From Planctomycetota bacterium (lineage in GTDB: Bacteria; Planctomycetota; UBA8742; UBA2392), in the NCBI GenBank assembly GCA_016722065.1, contig JADKGX010000001.1, positions 868,001-932,000 on the forward strand: DNA of 64,000 nt, read 5' to 3'. Below are positions 41,985-50,893 of this stretch, piece by piece. Each line of letters opens with the position of its first letter. Positions within the stretch are counted from its first letter, which is position 1. The translations under genes and the position numbers were made by a program. The notes under the pieces were generated by a model. The model was given only the letters and a program-made list of their open reading frames with translations. It had not been told where the DNA came from and searched no databases.

Positions 41985-44378
41985 ATGGCGCTGTATTCCG
42001 GAAGCAACAGCACCAAAGTCATGCAGCAGGCCGTGCCCAACACGCTGCCGCTGCTGCCGTTGGTCAGTGTCGTTGTGTTTCCTTACAACGTCGCCAGTTT
42101 CAGCGTGCACCGCAAGCCCAACATCAACCTGCTTAACACCAACAACCTGGCCGACAACGTGATCTGCCTGGCGGCCCAGCGCGACCAGCAGCTTGACGTG
42201 ATCTCGGGCCTCTCGGACCTGTATGAAATCGGCGTTTCCGGGCGCGTGATTCACAAGATGAACCTGCCCGATGGCACCATGCAGGCCGCCGTGCAGGGCC
42301 TGACACGCGTCAAGATCAAGAAGATCATCGCCTTTGAGCCGCACTACATGGCCGAAGTCAGCCCCGCGCGCAGCAATTCGGCGGGCGAAGACACACCCCA
42401 GATGCACGCCAAGATTGTGGAAGCACTCGAGAAATTCGAGGCGCTGGTCAGCCTGGACCAGAACTACAGCCAGGAGCTGGTCAACGTTCTCAAGATGAAC
42501 ATCAAGGGCCCGGGCCGGTTTGCGGACCTGCTGGCCACCTATATTTCGCTGCCGTTCAAAACCAAGGCCGAAATCCTGTGCGAGCTGGACAGTCGCAAGC
42601 GCCTGGATTTCGTCATCAAGCTGCTGGACGAAGAAATCGCCCGCCTGACCGTGGACCGTGAAGTGCGCGCGCGCACGCAGGTGGCAATCGAGAAAAGCCA
42701 GCGCGAATACCTGCTGCGCCAGCAGCTCAAGGCCATTCGCAGCGAACTGGGCGAAGAAGGCGGCACCGAGGCAGAGATCGAGCGCCTGCAGGCCAAGCTG
42801 GAAGAATCCAAGCTGCCCGAACACGCCCACAAGGAATGCAAAGCCGAGATCGACCGCCTGGGTTTGATCAGCGAAGCCAGCGCCGAATACAACGTAGTCC
42901 ACACCCACATTGACTGGCTGTTGAACCTGCCCTGGAGCACATTCACGCAGGACAACCTGGACCTCAAGCGCGTGCGCAAGATCCTGGACAAAGACCACTT
43001 CGGCCTGGACAAGGTCAAGGACCGCATCATTGAGTTTCTGGCGGTGCTCAAGCTCAAGAAGGAACTCAAGGGCCCGATCCTGTGCCTGGTTGGCCCGCCG
43101 GGCGTGGGCAAGACCAGCCTTGGCCGCAGCGTGGCCCGCGCCATGGGCCGCAAGTTTGAACGCATCAGCCTGGGCGGCCTGAGTGACGACAGCGAAATCA
43201 TGGGCCACCGCCGCACCTATGTGGGTGCCATGCCGGGGCGCATTCTTCAGTCGCTGAAGAAATCCGGCAGCGGCAACCCGATTCTGATGCTGGACGAAAT
43301 CGACAAACTGGGGCGCGACATGCGCGGCGACCCCGGCGCAGCCCTGCTGGAAGTACTGGACCCGGAACAGAACCACGCCTTTGTGGATCGCTACCTGGAT
43401 GTGCCAGTTGACCTGAGCAAAGTGCTGTTCGTGTGCACCGCCAACGTGCTGGACACCATTCCCGGCCCGCTGCGCGACCGCATGGAAGTGATCCAGCTTT
43501 CCGGCTACACACTGGAAGAAAAAGAACAGATCGCCCGCACCTACATCATTCCGCGCCAGGTGGAACTGGCGGGCCTCAAGCCCGGCAAGCTGAAGTTCCC
43601 CCACGCCACGATCCGCGAAATCGTGCGCGGCTACACGCGCGAGGCCGGGCTGCGCAACTTTGAACGCCGCGTGGCGGCCATCTGCCGCAAAGTCGCCATC
43701 CGTGTGGCCTCTGGCGATGTCTCAGCCGATACCATGATTGAGGTGTCGGCCACAGATGTGGAAAGTTACCTGGGCCAGCGCCTGTGGCTGCCGGAGGGCC
43801 CGACGCGCAAACCCGAAATCGGCGTTGTCACCGGCCTGGCATGGACCAGCATGGGCGGCGACACGCTGCTGATTGAAAGTGCGCGCTACAAGGGCACCGG
43901 CCAGGTGAAAGTGACCGGCAGCCTGGGCGATGTGATGAAGGAAAGCGTGACGACCGCATTGAGTTACGTGCGCAGCCACGCCGCCGAGTGGAACATAGAC
44001 ACGGAAGAGTTCGCCAAGTGGGACCTGCACCTGCACTTTCCGGAAGGTGCCGTGCCCAAGGACGGGCCCAGCGCGGGCGTGACCATCACAACGGCGCTGA
44101 TCAGCCTGTTCACCGGCAAACCCGTGCGCGGCGATATCGCCATGACTGGCGAAGTAACACTGCGCGGCAAGGTGCTGCCCGTGGGCGGCATCAAGGAAAA
44201 AGTGCTGGCGGCCTACCGCAGCGGCATCAAGCAGGTTTTTCTGCCCAGGCAGAACGAAAAAGACCTGCAGGACATACCCAAAGAAGCCCGCAAGGCCGTA
44301 AAGATCACCCTGACCGAAGACGTAAGCGAAAACGTGAAGGCAGCCATGGCGGGAAGCAAGGGCCCCAAGCGCAAGTGA
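41985..44378 (+). CDS. lon: ATP-dependent protease Lon
   Basis: 797 residues from ATG at 41985. Cytoplasmic protease for damaged and regulatory proteins. N-terminal substrate domain (LPLLPLVSVVVFPYNVASFS), then the AAA+ module with Walker A GPPGVGKTSLG, Walker B ILMLDEIDKLG, and the protease domain with the catalytic Ser in PKDGPSAGVT and Lys in GGIKEKVLAAYRSG. The length is typical. It starts only ~46 bases from the divergent AsmA-like gene, so the promoters overlap. A repeat copy and a cluster of REP palindromes follow the stop codon. Confidence 0.96.
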   Translation: MALYSGSNSTKVMQQAVPNTLPLLPLVSVVVFPYNVASFSVHRKPNINLLNTNNLADNVICLAAQRDQQLDVISGLSDLYEIGVSGRVIHKMNLPDGTMQAAVQGLTRVKIKKIIAFEPHYMAEVSPARSNSAGEDTPQMHAKIVEALEKFEALVSLDQNYSQELVNVLKMNIKGPGRFADLLATYISLPFKTKAEILCELDSRKRLDFVIKLLDEEIARLTVDREVRARTQVAIEKSQREYLLRQQLKAIRSELGEEGGTEAEIERLQAKLEESKLPEHAHKECKAEIDRLGLISEASAEYNVVHTHIDWLLNLPWSTFTQDNLDLKRVRKILDKDHFGLDKVKDRIIEFLAVLKLKKELKGPILCLVGPPGVGKTSLGRSVARAMGRKFERISLGGLSDDSEIMGHRRTYVGAMPGRILQSLKKSGSGNPILMLDEIDKLGRDMRGDPGAALLEVLDPEQNHAFVDRYLDVPVDLSKVLFVCTANVLDTIPGPLRDRMEVIQLSGYTLEEKEQIARTYIIPRQVELAGLKPGKLKFPHATIREIVRGYTREAGLRNFERRVAAICRKVAIRVASGDVSADTMIEVSATDVESYLGQRLWLPEGPTRKPEIGVVTGLAWTSMGGDTLLIESARYKGTGQVKVTGSLGDVMKESVTTALSYVRSHAAEWNIDTEEFAKWDLHLHFPEGAVPKDGPSAGVTITTALISLFTGKPVRGDIAMTGEVTLRGKVLPVGGIKEKVLAAYRSGIKQVFLPRQNEKDLQDIPKEARKAVKITLTEDVSENVKAAMAGSKGPKRK

Positions 44379-44384
44379 GGCAGT

Positions 44385-44410
44385 GAACGCCAAGCGTAAG
44401 CAAGCGGCGC
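44385..44410 (+). repeat. Intergenic repeat, copy 3
   Basis: GAACGCCAAGCGTAAGCAAG followed by CGGCGC, directly after the lon stop. It is the third copy of the element also at 31133 and 36227. Confidence 0.6.
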
Positions 44411-44429
44411 AGTAGAGTGAATCGCCCGA

Positions 44430-44570
44430 CAGCCCCGCAGGGTGAATTGCCCGAGAGCCCCGCAGGGGCGCCGCGCCCGAAAGCCCCGCAGGGGCAAACA
44501 GAATAGCCGGGGGCGCGAGCCCCCGGTTTTCATGCCACCCAAAATCCAAGCCCCGCAGGGGCGACACAGC
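44430..44570. repeat. REP cluster after lon
   Basis: Four copies of AGCCCCGCAGGG(GCG) at about 44431, 44455, 44481 and 44549, and one palindrome CCGGGGGCGCGAGCCCCCGG near 44507-44526. The last copy ends GGGGCGACACAG, close to the ...GGCGACAGA end seen in the other REPs in this window. The cluster lies between the convergent lon and small coiled-coil genes. Confidence 0.75.
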
Positions 44571-44789
44571 TTACTTCTCGCGTGTCTTGCGCAGTTCCTC
44601 GGCGATTTTCGCCAGGTGCTCGTTGGTCTTGTCCAGCCGGTCGGTCAGCGGCCGGAAGTTCTTCAAGTCTTTGATTTCGTCCTTGAGCGTTTCCAGCGCG
44701 CGCTTGAGGTTCTCGATCTCTTTGCCCACATCGCCAAGCTCGTTGATCTCGCGGGCGACGTCTTTGATTGCATCGGCTTCGGTTGCCAT
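44571..44789 (-). CDS. Small coiled-coil protein
   Basis: 72 residues from ATG at 44789, with an excellent AAGGAGGAG ribosome site. After MATEADAIKDVAREINELGD the chain is a heptad-patterned charged helix (VGKEIENLKRALETLKDEIK, then LTDRLDKTNEHLAKIAEELR). No membrane segment or motif is visible. It probably oligomerises. Its stop codon abuts a REP palindrome. Function unknown. Confidence 0.7.
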   Translation of the reverse strand: MATEADAIKDVAREINELGDVGKEIENLKRALETLKDEIKDLKNFRPLTDRLDKTNEHLAKIAEELRKTREK

Positions 44790-44865
44790 GGAGGTCTCCT
44801 CCTTCAAGATTATCATTGCCCGCCACAACTCCCCCAGGCCAATCCGCCGTCGCTATACTGTAACC

Positions 44866-45156
44866 ATGCTGGACACCTGCAAACTGTTGGCCTGCACGGG
44901 CGCGTTGACACTGGTGCTGGCCGCCCTGACATGGGCGCGCTGGAACCTGCCCTTTCACGAAATCACGTTTCTGCAGTGGCAGGGGCGCAAGCTGATTGTG
45001 GTTCTCAAGGTGCACCGTGCCTTGGGCTGGCGCACCGAGGTGATTGTCGGCAGCGTAACCACCTGGCGCGACAGCCATGGCCGCGAGGTGCGCGACCGCG
45101 CCCGGGTGGAATGGCTGTATGCCCTGTGGCAGCGCGGGCGCAAGCAACCGGCCTGA
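44866..45156 (+). CDS. Small membrane protein, possibly from a leaderless mRNA
   Basis: 96 residues from ATG at 44866. One N-terminal hydrophobic segment (LLACTGALTLVLAALTWARW) precedes a basic, beta-rich domain (WQGRKLIVVLKVHRALGWRT, then EVIVGSVTTWRDS). No ribosome site is present; a TATACT box ends about six bases before the ATG, which would place the transcript start at the start codon itself. I recognise no family. It is divergent from the coiled-coil gene and 87 bases before mscL. Confidence 0.55.
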   Translation: MLDTCKLLACTGALTLVLAALTWARWNLPFHEITFLQWQGRKLIVVLKVHRALGWRTEVIVGSVTTWRDSHGREVRDRARVEWLYALWQRGRKQPA

Positions 45157-45243
45157 CACCCCGCAACGCCAGCGACACACTCCCTTGCCAAATCGGGCGT
45201 CGCGGATATTCCTTTCGGGCGCATTCACACAAGGAACCGCCCG

Positions 45244-45669
45244 ATGAAGATTCTTCGCGAGTTTAAGGCCTTTGCCGTCAAGGGCAACGTGGTTGACCTG
45301 GCCGTGGCCGTGGTGATTGGCGCAGCCTTTGGCAAGATTGTCAGCGCCCTGGTCAGCGGCCTGTTGATGCCCGTTGTGGGCCTGTTCCAAGGCGAAACCG
45401 GCGGCGATTGGCGCACCTGGAAGCTGCCTTCAGAGGGCAAGATTCAGTTCGGCGTGGGCGAAATCCTGGGCGCGACGGTCGATTTTGTGATCGTGGCCTT
45501 TGTGATTTTTCTGGTCGTGGTCAAGTTGATGGCCTTCATCAACCGCAAAGACGCCAAGAAGGAAGCGGCGCCCCCGACCACCAAAGAATGCCCGCAGTGC
45601 CTGGAACAGATCGCCATCAAGGCCCGCAAGTGCAAGTTCTGCACCTCGGACCAAGCCAGCGCCACCTGA
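45244..45669 (+). CDS. mscL: Large-conductance mechanosensitive channel with C-terminal zinc ribbon
   Basis: 141 residues. Pore that opens under membrane tension to release solutes during osmotic downshock. The first helix (FKAFAVKGNVVDLAVAVVIG) and the second (VDFVIVAFVIFLVVVKLMAF) are clear, with the typical FGKIVSALVSGLLMPVVGLF after the first. The end carries CPQC and CKFC pairs separated by 11 residues, a zinc-ribbon tail that replaces the usual helical bundle; such tails occur in some MscL groups. Confidence 0.95.
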   Translation: MKILREFKAFAVKGNVVDLAVAVVIGAAFGKIVSALVSGLLMPVVGLFQGETGGDWRTWKLPSEGKIQFGVGEILGATVDFVIVAFVIFLVVVKLMAFINRKDAKKEAAPPTTKECPQCLEQIAIKARKCKFCTSDQASAT

Positions 45670-45695
45670 AGCGCAACAGGCTTGCTGCCAGTGCC

Positions 45696-47204
45696 CTACA
45701 GAAAGCGCTGAAACGCGCCATAGCCGCGCTCAAAGTGTTCCTGAAAGAAGGCCGTGGCTTTGTCGCGGATCTCCTTGGCTTCTTTCTGCTTGGCCCCGGC
45801 CCCGAACAGCTTCAGGCCGTTGGCCCAATGCAGTGCCAGTGCCAGCATCTGCGGGTTCACCTGCGGGTCCAGTTCGGCCAGTTTGACGGCGGCTTCCTCA
45901 AAGTGTTTGCGCGCACCCTTTTCGTCGCCCTTGAGGCGCGCCAGTTGGCAGGCACAGGCGCTGTAGGCGAACTCCTGCGTCGGGCGCACGGCAATACGGT
46001 TGCGTTCTGCGGCCAGCGCTTTTTCAAAGGCCGCCACGGTTTCCTTGCCGGCCAGCACCCGGGCGTAGGCTTCAAAGATGCTGTCTTCGACCAGCCCGTG
46101 TTTGTCGTCGGGCTTGTGGCGGTACCACAACTGCTTGACGGCCTCGACATCCTCGACCAGCCCGGCAAACCGTACCAGTGCCACGGCCTTGCTGGTGCTG
46201 TCCAGCCCGATGGCGGGGGCGTAATCCAGCGGCGCCAGCCCGGAAAGCAGCATGGTTTCCACCAGCTTGCCGGAAAACGAGCGTTGCAGCGCTTCGGGCA
46301 GCACGGGGTAGGTATCGTGCAACTGGCGCAGGCCCTCGCGCAAGTTGCCAAGTTCAATGTCCAGAACGGCATTGAGGGCATTCAACTGGCGAAAACGGCC
46401 CCAGTCTTTGCCCACGTCTTCATACAGTGCCAGCGTGGCGCGGCAGATGCGGCGGGCTTCGCGGCAGCGGTCGGCCTTGTGCAGGCTGACGACCAGGTTG
46501 ATGGCCAGGGCCATGTGTTCTTTGTCCATGGTGACGTCGGCGGCGCCCAGGCTTTTGACAAACACCTTGCGCGACAGTTCCAGCGCCCGCACCTGGTCGC
46601 CGAAAATCTGCTCGTAGAACTCCTGCAGGTTATCGAACTCGACGGTCAGTTGCGGGTCGTCGCACAGGCGTGAAACCTGCGTGGCGGCCTTGCGGATTTC
46701 CGTGGCGCGCTGCTGGTCCAGCTCATGCAGCGCCTTCTTCAGGCCATCCAGCAGTTCCCGAAACACGGTGCGGGTGCGGCGGTTCAATACCGCGCGCAGG
46801 GCTTCGTAGCGTTCCAGGGCATCGTTCAGTTCGCGCAGCACCTTCAGGTGGTGTTGACCTGTCAAGGCCCCCAGTTTCATCTTGGCCACCTGGTTCATGG
46901 CCTCTACCAGTTCCAGCAGGTTGGTCGCCATTTCGCTGGTGCCGGCCGAAACGTCGGCCAGATAGGGCGTACCCTCGCCGGTCATCAGCCAGGCGGGGTT
47001 GACGCCCAGGCCGTTGATCACGGCGGTGCAGAACTCGCCGGGAATCTTGGTGGCTTTGAGATAGCGGTTGACGGTGCTGACCAGGGTGTTGGTCTTGCGT
47101 GCGAGGTCGCTTTGCGAGCGGGTCTTGACCAGCACGCGCATGCGTTCGCGGATCTGTTCGTCAAACACGTGGGTGCTGACCTGGACTTCGGCGGTGGTGT
47201 TCAC
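45696..47204 (-). CDS. Phage-repressor-like HTH protein with helical-repeat C-terminus
   Basis: 502 residues from GTG at 47204 (AGGGAG ribosome site). Residues about 15-75 are a helix-turn-helix of the CI/XRE kind (MRVLVKTRSQSDLARKTNTL, then GLGVNPAWLMTGEGTPYL, the latter phrase typical of phage CI-like repressors). The remaining ~420 residues are helical repeats resembling TPR/Rap-type domains that might bind a peptide or protein ligand. There is no protease or self-cleavage motif. It may be a ligand-controlled DNA-binding regulator. No phage genes are nearby, so this is not part of a visible prophage. Confidence 0.7.
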   Translation of the reverse strand: MNTTAEVQVSTHVFDEQIRERMRVLVKTRSQSDLARKTNTLVSTVNRYLKATKIPGEFCTAVINGLGVNPAWLMTGEGTPYLADVSAGTSEMATNLLELVEAMNQVAKMKLGALTGQHHLKVLRELNDALERYEALRAVLNRRTRTVFRELLDGLKKALHELDQQRATEIRKAATQVSRLCDDPQLTVEFDNLQEFYEQIFGDQVRALELSRKVFVKSLGAADVTMDKEHMALAINLVVSLHKADRCREARRICRATLALYEDVGKDWGRFRQLNALNAVLDIELGNLREGLRQLHDTYPVLPEALQRSFSGKLVETMLLSGLAPLDYAPAIGLDSTSKAVALVRFAGLVEDVEAVKQLWYRHKPDDKHGLVEDSIFEAYARVLAGKETVAAFEKALAAERNRIAVRPTQEFAYSACACQLARLKGDEKGARKHFEEAAVKLAELDPQVNPQMLALALHWANGLKLFGAGAKQKEAKEIRDKATAFFQEHFERGYGAFQRFL

Positions 47205-47343
47205 GCGCGCTCCCTGGCTGGTTGTTTGCGTATTGGCGATGCCCGATTGCACAATCGCAGTATCGCAAAGGGCGAGGGCAGTTGCCAGTCTGCATATGCG
47301 GATTGGCGCAAGGCTGTGCGCTTTGGGGCCAGGTTATGCCCAC

Positions 47344-47440
47344 GTTCTGTCGCCCCTGCCGGGGCTTGGTGCGGTTTGCCTATGCAAACCCCGGGCTTAC
47401 GCCCGGGGCTACTTTGTGAAGGCCCTGCGGGCCTGAACTG
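47344..47440. repeat. REP unit, direct copy 1 flanking the orphan ClpB-like gene
   Basis: GTTCTGTCGCCCCTGCCGGG continues through GCTTGG, a spacer ending ATGCAAA, and the palindrome CCCCGGGCTTACGCCCGGGG, then a short GGCCCTGCGGGCC hairpin. About 97 bases, nearly identical to 48099-48195. Confidence 0.85.
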
Positions 47441-47519
47441 CTTCGGTCGCCGCAACTTTTTGCAACGCCTGGTGCGCTGTCCAAGCCTATCGCGTGCGTC
47501 ATTCGCAAAGGCCCGTCAT

Positions 47520-47918
47520 TTACATGACAGGCTCACTTGGAGTGCGCGTCAAGCGCATGACGCCGTCGATGCAATCCACCACCACGGTGTCGCCGTGCTT
47601 GACCTGGCCGTAGTTGATCAGTTCGGCCAACGGTTGGCGGATGTGCCACGTCACCAACTCGTGTGCGTCGCCATCAAAGTTCTCGATCCCGCGCAGCAAG
47701 AACGCGCGGGCGGCGCGGCGCAGCTCGAACCTAAGGTCGTATTCCAGCAGCAGCGTGCGCAACTTGCGCAGTTCGTTGTCCAGCGTGCCGGGTTGCGGCG
47801 GCGCAGCGGGTGTCAGGCCGTCGTCCTTGTCCACGACCGCGCCAATGACCGCCCCCGCCGCAAATTGCACCCCGGTTTCGACCAGAACCCGCACCAGGCC
47901 AATGAGAAGCTCGTGCAT
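47520..47918 (-). CDS. Orphan ClpB C-terminal (D2-small-like) domain with hydrophobic N-terminus
   Basis: 132 residues. The N-terminus is hydrophobic (MHELLIGLVRVLVETGVQFA, then AGAVIGAVV), a likely membrane anchor, followed by a Pro-rich linker. Residues 50-130 line up end to end with the last ~85 residues of ClpB encoded 0.4 kb upstream on the same strand: LLLEYDLRFELRRAARAFLL against LLTDRGLKLKVTDNAKDELA, and IRQPLAELINYGQVKHGDTV against IQNALAMKLLEGTFKEGDTI. The GARP motif with the sensor-2 Arg is lost. There is no ATPase domain. It may bind ClpB rings or be a diverged duplicate. It lies between two direct REP copies. Confidence 0.6.
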   Translation of the reverse strand: MHELLIGLVRVLVETGVQFAAGAVIGAVVDKDDGLTPAAPPQPGTLDNELRKLRTLLLEYDLRFELRRAARAFLLRGIENFDGDAHELVTWHIRQPLAELINYGQVKHGDTVVVDCIDGVMRLTRTPSEPVM

Positions 47919-47996
47919 ATCGCCAGTCTAAGCCGCGCAAGCGACCCAGACACTCCAACCGAAACACCGGTTTGTAACAGTGGCAGGGGCCACACC

Positions 47997-48195
47997 AGGC
48001 CCCGCAGGGGCCGCCAGAGATTAGCCCCGGGGCGTCAGCCCGGGGACCGGTACACCCCAAACAGCCAAGCCCCGTAAGGCGCGACAGAACCTGCCCATGT
48101 TCTGTCGCCCCTGCCGGGGCTTGGTGCGGTTTGCCTATGCAAACCCCGGGCTTACGCCCGGGGCTACTTTGTAACGGCCCTGCGGGCCTCAACTG
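47997..48195. repeat. BIME: two REP units in inverted orientation plus direct copy 2
   Basis: One REP (about 47997-48090) ends AAGCCCCGTAAGGCGCGACA and then GAAC. Eight bases later its inverted partner starts GTTCTGTCGCCCCTGCCGGG (48099-48195), the second direct copy of the unit at 47344. This head-to-head pair is the layout of bacterial interspersed mosaic elements. Confidence 0.85.
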
Positions 48196-48316
48196 TCGGC
48201 GGACACAACTTCGCGCCCGACATGGGCGTTGGCGCGCAACCCATGCGTTGCGCAAGTACGTTGCTTCGCAACCGCCCTTGCCACTCTTGCGCCCGCGCCG
48301 ATGTTGGCCTGTTGTC

Positions 48317-50893
48317 CTATCCCTTGCCGAACTTGAAGAAGCCTTCGTGCTGGTCTACGACGATCGTGTCGCCTTCCTTGAACGTGCCTTCCAGCAGCTT
48401 CATCGCCAGCGCGTTCTGGATCTTCTGCTGGATCACTCGTTTGACCGGCCTTGCGCCCAGTTGCGGGTCGTAGCCCTGGTGGGCCAGCTCGTCTTTGGCG
48501 TTGTCGGTTACCTTCAGTTTCAGGCCGCGGTCTGTCAGCAGCTTTTCGATGTGCTTGAGCTGCAGGTCGACAATGCTGCGCATCTGTTCCTCGCGCAGGC
48601 GCTTGAACATCACCACGTCGTCCACGCGGTTGAGAAACTCGGGCCGGAAGTGCTTGCGCATTTCGTTGATCACGGTCTGTTCCACCAGGTGTTCTTCGCC
48701 TTCTTTCATCTCGAGAATCAGGTGGCTGCCGATGTTGCTGGTCATGATCACCACGGCATTGGTGAAGTCGACCGTGCGGCCGTGGCTGTCGGTCAGGCGG
48801 CCGTCGTCCAGCAGTTGCAGCAGCACATTGAAGACATCCGGGTGGGCTTTTTCGATTTCGTCAAACAGAATCACGCTGTAGGGGCGGCGGCGAACGGCCT
48901 CCGTGAGCTGCCCGCCTTCTTCGTAGCCCACATAGCCCGGGGGCGCGCCAATCAGCCGCGCCACGGCGTGCTTTTCCATGTATTCAGACATGTCAATGCG
49001 CACCATGGCGTGTTCGTCGTCGAACAAGAATGCGGCCAGGGTCTTGGCCAGTTCGGTTTTGCCCACGCCCGTGGGGCCCAGAAAGATAAAGCTGCCAACC
49101 GGCCGGTTGGGGTCCTGCAGCCCGCTGCGCGAGCGCCGCACGGCATTGGCCACGGCGGCAATCGCTTCATTCTGGCCAATCACGCGCTTGTGCAGGTGTT
49201 CTTCCAGGCGCAGCAGCTTCTGCTTTTCGCCCTCCAGCATCTTGGAGACCGGAATACCGGTCCAGCGCGACACCACCTCGGCAATCTCTTCGTCCGTGAC
49301 TTCCTGGTGCAGCATTTTCTTCTGGCCCTGCATGCCGGCCAGCTTGGCTTCGGCGTCCTTGATTGCCTTTTCTTTGGCGGGCAGGTCGCCGTAACGAATG
49401 CGCGCGACTTTCTCGAGGTCGCCCATGCGTTCAAAACGCTCGGCTTCCAGGCGCAGGTTTTCCAGTTCCTCGCGGCCCTTTTGCACCGTGGTGATGACCT
49501 CTTTTTCTGACTGCCATTGGGCCTTTGCGCCGCTGTGCTTTTCGCTGATGTCGGCCAGCTCTTTTTCCAGTGTTTGCAGGCGCGTCTTGCTGGCGGCGTC
49601 CTTTTCTTTCTTCAGGGCCTCGCGCTCGATTTGAAGGCGGCGCATCTCGCGCTCCATTTCATCGAGTTCCTGGGGCAGACTGTCTATCTCAAGCCTTATG
49701 CGGCTGGCCGCTTCGTCCATCAGGTCGATCGCCTTGTCGGGCAGAAAGCGGTCGGTGATGTAGCGGTTGCTTAGCGTTGCTGCGGCCACAATGGCGTTGT
49801 CTGCAATGCGCACGCCGTGGTGCACTTCGTAGCGTTCCTTGAGCCCGCGCAGAATCGCGATCGTGTCTTCCACGTTGGGTTCGCCCACCTGCACGGGTTG
49901 AAAGCGGCGTTCGAGTGCCTTGTCCTTTTCAATGTACTTGCGGTATTCGTCCAGCGTGGTGGCGCCAACGCAGCGCAGCGTGCCGCGCGCCAGTGCGGGT
50001 TTGAGAAGGTTGCCGGCATCGGGCGAGCCTTCGGTCTTGCCGGCACCGACAATCGTGTGCAACTCGTCAATGAACAGGACGATTTCGCCCTGTGCGCCCT
50101 CGATCTCCTTGAGAATCGCCTTGAGGCGTTCCTCAAACTCGCCCCGGAACTTGGTGCCCGCCATCAAGGCGCCCAGATCCAGCGAAAGCACTCGCTTGTT
50201 CTTGAGGCTTTCAGGAACGTCGTTTTCGACAATGCGCCGTGCCAGGCCTTCCACAATCGCGGTCTTGCCCACTCCGGGTTCGCCAATCAGCACGGGGTTG
50301 TTTTTTGTGCGGCGCGAAAGCACCTGCAGCACGCGGCGGATTTCTTCGTTGCGGCCGATCACGGGGTCCAGCTTGCCGTTGCGGGCTTCGCGCGTGAGGT
50401 CGCGGGTGTATTTTTCCAGGGCCTGGAACTTGCCCTCGGCATCGGGGGTGTCGACCTTTTGCGAGCCGCGCAAGTCTTTCAGCGCCGCCAGCACGCGGTT
50501 GCGGTCTGCCCCGGCGTCTTTGAGCACGCGGGTGACAGGCCCCTTGCCTTCCAGCATGGCCAGAACCATGTGGTCGCCACTGACGTATTCGTCCTTGAGT
50601 TTTCCGGCTTCCTCAAAGGCGCGCTGCAGAACGTTGTTCAGTTCCTGGCTGGCGTACTGGCTGGCGCCGGAGACTTTGGGCAGCTTGTTGATTTCCGTTT
50701 CGAGTTGTTTTTCGACGTGCTCGGGGTTGGCACCCAGCTTCTGCAGCAGCGGCCGGACTACGCCATCGGTCTGGCGCATCAGCGTCAGCAGCACGTGTTC
50801 GGGCTCAATGGCCTGGTTGCCGTTGGTGGTGGCCAGTGTCAGGGCGTCCTGCACGGCTTCTTGCGTCTTGACGGTAAGTCGATCCAGGCGCAT
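48317..50893 (-). CDS. clpB: ClpB disaggregase
   Basis: 858 residues, the normal ClpB length. Hsp104-family ring that pulls apart protein aggregates with DnaK. N-domain (MRLDRLTVKTQEAVQDALTL), nucleotide domain 1 with Walker A GEPGVGKTAIVEGLA and Walker B IVLFIDELHT, the long coiled-coil middle domain (residues about 400-530, rich in E, K and R) that separates ClpB from ClpA/ClpC, and nucleotide domain 2 with GPTGVGKTELAKTLA and VILFDEIEKAH, then GARPVKR. The last residues (GFFKFGKG) are shorter than in E. coli. No CIRCE or heat-shock promoter is recognisable upstream. Confidence 0.96.
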   Translation of the reverse strand: MRLDRLTVKTQEAVQDALTLATTNGNQAIEPEHVLLTLMRQTDGVVRPLLQKLGANPEHVEKQLETEINKLPKVSGASQYASQELNNVLQRAFEEAGKLKDEYVSGDHMVLAMLEGKGPVTRVLKDAGADRNRVLAALKDLRGSQKVDTPDAEGKFQALEKYTRDLTREARNGKLDPVIGRNEEIRRVLQVLSRRTKNNPVLIGEPGVGKTAIVEGLARRIVENDVPESLKNKRVLSLDLGALMAGTKFRGEFEERLKAILKEIEGAQGEIVLFIDELHTIVGAGKTEGSPDAGNLLKPALARGTLRCVGATTLDEYRKYIEKDKALERRFQPVQVGEPNVEDTIAILRGLKERYEVHHGVRIADNAIVAAATLSNRYITDRFLPDKAIDLMDEAASRIRLEIDSLPQELDEMEREMRRLQIEREALKKEKDAASKTRLQTLEKELADISEKHSGAKAQWQSEKEVITTVQKGREELENLRLEAERFERMGDLEKVARIRYGDLPAKEKAIKDAEAKLAGMQGQKKMLHQEVTDEEIAEVVSRWTGIPVSKMLEGEKQKLLRLEEHLHKRVIGQNEAIAAVANAVRRSRSGLQDPNRPVGSFIFLGPTGVGKTELAKTLAAFLFDDEHAMVRIDMSEYMEKHAVARLIGAPPGYVGYEEGGQLTEAVRRRPYSVILFDEIEKAHPDVFNVLLQLLDDGRLTDSHGRTVDFTNAVVIMTSNIGSHLILEMKEGEEHLVEQTVINEMRKHFRPEFLNRVDDVVMFKRLREEQMRSIVDLQLKHIEKLLTDRGLKLKVTDNAKDELAHQGYDPQLGARPVKRVIQQKIQNALAMKLLEGTFKEGDTIVVDQHEGFFKFGKG

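Noticed and set aside
45696..47204. Prophage repressor marking an integrated phage
   Set aside because: Although the HTH resembles CI-like repressors, no structural, integrase or lysis genes are near it, and the C-terminus is a helical-repeat domain rather than a peptidase.
47344..48195. CRISPR array
   Set aside because: The repeats are palindromic REP units of about 97 bases, few in number, with a gene between two of them, not short repeats with regular spacers. No cas genes are present.
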